A stretch of DNA of 8,362 nucleotides, taken from positions 1 to 8,362 of the forward strand of contig JAHRWO010000020.1 in the NCBI GenBank assembly GCA_019105125.1, read 5' to 3'. Below the pieces are notes generated by a model. The model saw nothing but the letters and a program-made list of their open reading frames with translations, made no database searches and had not been told where the DNA came from. The DNA is from Flavobacterium sp. (GTDB lineage Bacteria > Bacteroidota > Bacteroidia > Flavobacteriales > Flavobacteriaceae). Of the stretch, positions 7,184 to 8,362 are shown piece by piece (position 1 is the stretch's first letter; every line of letters starts with the position of its first letter). The position numbers and the translations under genes were made by a program.

Positions 7184-7212
7184 ATGCTGATCTCGTTTCA
7201 GCATCTCTTTTT
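7184..7212 (+). terminator. Intrinsic terminator after aroE (second copy of the repeat hairpin)
   Basis: ATGCTGA (7184-7190) pairs with TCAGCAT (7198-7204) around a 7-nt loop, followed by CTC and five T residues (7208-7212). It lies 68 bp after the aroE stop. Its core GCTGA...GTTTCAGC is shared with the hairpin at 4495-4520. The second base pair of the stem is T-A here and A-T there, a compensatory change that supports a real RNA hairpin. Confidence 0.65.
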
Positions 7213-7214
7213 AA

Positions 7215-7231
7215 ACACATAGACACATTAG
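7215..7231. repeat. ACACATAG / ACACATTAG direct doublet
   Basis: Two adjacent units, ACACAT-AG (7215-7222) and ACACAT-TAG (7223-7231), directly follow the hairpin's T tract. I recall similar ACACATAG-type runs between genes in Flavobacterium, where they accompany CAAAG repeats. On its own, so short a doublet is weak evidence. Confidence 0.35.
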
Positions 7232-7364
7232 CAATACTTTGTGTTGATTTTAGGTGTTGCACTTTTTATAGTTCACATCAAATTATGTATTCAGTCTGAA
7301 AAAGTATAAAACCAAAACTTCTTCAAAAAAACAATCCCAAGAAAGCCATTTAATAGCTATCTAA

Positions 7365-7413
7365 CCCCGATAGTAGCGACATCCCGTCTTTAGCGGATAT
7401 AGCGGATAGCGGG
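7365..7413 (+). ncRNA. Candidate structured RNA element, possibly Flavo-1-type
   Basis: A GC-richer island in AT-rich DNA. CCCG (7366-7369) can pair with CGGG (7410-7413), and inside it ATCC (7381-7384) pairs with GGAT (7395-7398) over a 10-nt loop. The 3' half contains three AGCGG units starting at 7392, 7401 and 7408. The pattern CCCCGATAG...GACATCC...GGATATAGCGGATAGCGGG (split here for brevity) is, from memory, a very common dispersed element in Flavobacteriia. I think it corresponds to the Rfam Flavo-1 motif, but this is recall rather than a model match. Strand is set by the CCCG...CGGG orientation and by both neighbouring genes, and is not certain. It could instead be a DNA-level repeat. 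Confidence 0.45.
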
Positions 7414-7481
7414 AAAATGGACAGCAAGAAAGCCCAAAACACTCGTTTCAAAGAAAATAAGTGATAATTAGTCGATTTTTT

Positions 7482-7511
7482 TTGAATTTTCGGAGTGCTT
7501 TAGTATCTTCA
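7482..7511 (+). promoter_or_regulatory. Probable promoter of the DUF349 gene
   Basis: A -33 TTG at 7482-7484 and a -7-like TATCTTCA at 7504-7511 are separated by 19 bp, the spacing favoured in Bacteroidota promoters. The -7 box matches four of the six fixed positions of TAnnTTTG. It ends 31 bp before the ATG, giving a leader of about 25 nt. Placement after a terminator and a long intergenic region supports independent transcription of the next gene. Confidence 0.5.
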
Positions 7512-7542
7512 CACAATATTAGTAACCTTAAGCATTTACACA

Positions 7543-8362
7543 ATGTCAGAAGCAACACATGATAACCTGCACAACGCAGATGGACAAGACCAAATGGAAC
7601 AATTAGATGGTGTTACCATTATTAGTCAATCGGTATTAGAGGAAATAGACAATTCTAATGCAGAAGAAAGCGAAGATGATTCGATAAAAGAAAAGCACGA
7701 AATTCCTGTTTTGGATTACGATGCGATGTCGATGGAAGCCTTAACCGAGGAACTTGAAAAATTAGTTGAGAACGAAAAAGTAATGGCAATTAAAGACCAT
7801 GTAGAAGGCATTAGAAAAGCTTTTTCGGACAAATACCACCATTTTATAGACGAGAAAAAAGAGGAATTCTTAGCTCAAAACAACGAAGAAGGTTTAGATT
7901 TTGAGTATCACTTTCCTTTAAAAAATAAGTTTGACGGCATTTACAATGCGTACAAAGCAAGTAAAGCGAAGCATTTCAAACAATTACAAAACAATTTAGA
8001 ACAAAATTTCGCGGTTCGTGAAAGCTTAATTGAAGAGTTGAAAAACTTAATCGATTCTGGTGATTCGAGCATTAGCGATATGTTCAAAAAAGTAAACGAA
8101 ATTCGTGAGCGTTGGAAAAATGCGGGTGCGATTCCAAGAGACAAATACAACATCTTGTGGAACAACTATCATTTTCACATGGAGCGTTTTTACGACATCA
8201 TGCACTTAGACAAAGAAGCGCGTGATTTAGATTTGAAAAACAATTTAGAGCAAAAACAATTAATAATTGCTAAAGCTAAAGAATTGTTGAACGAAACTGA
8301 CGTAATGAAAGCCTTCCGTGAATTGCAATTGTTACACCGCGTTTGGAAAGAAGAAATTGGTC
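7543..8362 (+). CDS. DUF349 domain protein (3' end outside the window)
   Basis: The frame stays open from ATG7543 to the window end, giving 273 complete codons without a stop. Residues 1-60 are acidic and low in hydrophobics (EEIDNSNAEESEDDS), with no signal peptide, so the protein is probably cytoplasmic with a disordered head. The rest is charged alpha-helix, likely coiled coil. A DUF349 unit covers about 167-235, with the family pattern W191-K-N-A-G195-A-I-P198-R-D-K201 and LW (205-206). A second unit begins at about 236 and has reached LLHRVWKEEIG when the sequence stops. Family members in this group are usually around 600 residues with several such units, so less than half is probably visible. 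DUF349 proteins have no established biochemical function. A promoter lies 31 bp upstream. In Flavobacteriia I recall this gene commonly following aroE, which fits a conserved neighbourhood. Confidence 0.88.
   Translation, partial: MSEATHDNLHNADGQDQMEQLDGVTIISQSVLEEIDNSNAEESEDDSIKEKHEIPVLDYDAMSMEALTEELEKLVENEKVMAIKDHVEGIRKAFSDKYHHFIDEKKEEFLAQNNEEGLDFEYHFPLKNKFDGIYNAYKASKAKHFKQLQNNLEQNFAVRESLIEELKNLIDSGDSSISDMFKKVNEIRERWKNAGAIPRDKYNILWNNYHFHMERFYDIMHLDKEARDLDLKNNLEQKQLIIAKAKELLNETDVMKAFRELQLLHRVWKEEIG

Larger units (their letters stand above)
7116..7542. other. 427-bp intergenic region built from several repeat-like elements
   Basis: No convincing gene is present on either strand. In order it holds four CAAAG units (7127-7163), a hairpin with a T tract (7184-7212), an ACACATAG-ACACATTAG doublet (7215-7231), about 130 bp of AT-rich sequence in which I see nothing, a structured GC-richer element (7365-7413), and a promoter before the DUF349 gene (7482-7511). 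This is much longer than the other gaps in the window (7-122 bp). Repeats of these kinds are, from memory, frequent between genes in Flavobacterium. Confidence 0.7.

Noticed and set aside
7941..8165. Antisense open frame of 74 codons
   Set aside because: It lies wholly opposite the DUF349 coding frame, whose motifs are clear, and its own product resembles nothing recognisable.

Overview
The window looks like a chromosomal segment from a member of the Flavobacteriia, most likely Flavobacterium or a close relative. The evidence is low-GC DNA, start codons without Shine-Dalgarno sequences in an A-rich context, a perfect Bacteroidota-type -7 box (TAnnTTTG) ahead of aroE, intergenic repeats of a kind familiar from Flavobacterium genomes, and a gene set typical of that group. 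It resembles core chromosome: all seven protein genes lie on the + strand, none looks broken, and I see no mobile element, tRNA, rRNA or CRISPR array.

Layout. Positions 1-1735: an OstA/LptA-like periplasmic protein of lipopolysaccharide transport, whose true start may lie just before the window. Positions 1743-2954: a class III PLP aminotransferase, 7 bp downstream and so probably co-transcribed. Positions 3077-4471: a cytoplasmic tetratricopeptide-repeat protein with eight consecutive repeats of exactly 34 residues, followed by a hairpin terminator. Positions 4590-5558: a DUF368 membrane protein. Positions 5645-6289: a DedA membrane protein. Positions 6360-7115: shikimate dehydrogenase (aroE) with its own promoter. 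Positions 7116-7542: a 427-bp non-coding stretch carrying CAAAG repeats, a second copy of the hairpin, an ACACAT doublet, a structured element that may be a Flavo-1-type RNA, and a promoter. Positions 7543-8362: a DUF349 protein that runs off the window end.

How the genes fit together. Three of the seven genes concern the cell envelope. The OstA-like protein belongs to the lipopolysaccharide transport path. DUF368 and DedA proteins are the two families reported in 2022-2023 to return undecaprenyl phosphate, the lipid carrier for peptidoglycan and O-antigen sugars, across the inner membrane. Finding one of each side by side is the most interesting feature here. AroE serves the shikimate pathway. 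The TPR and DUF349 proteins have no defined job.

No unknown multi-gene system is evident. The points most worth following are the DUF368-DedA pair, the mosaic of repeats after aroE, the two hairpin copies with a compensatory base-pair change, and the palindrome in the aroE promoter.
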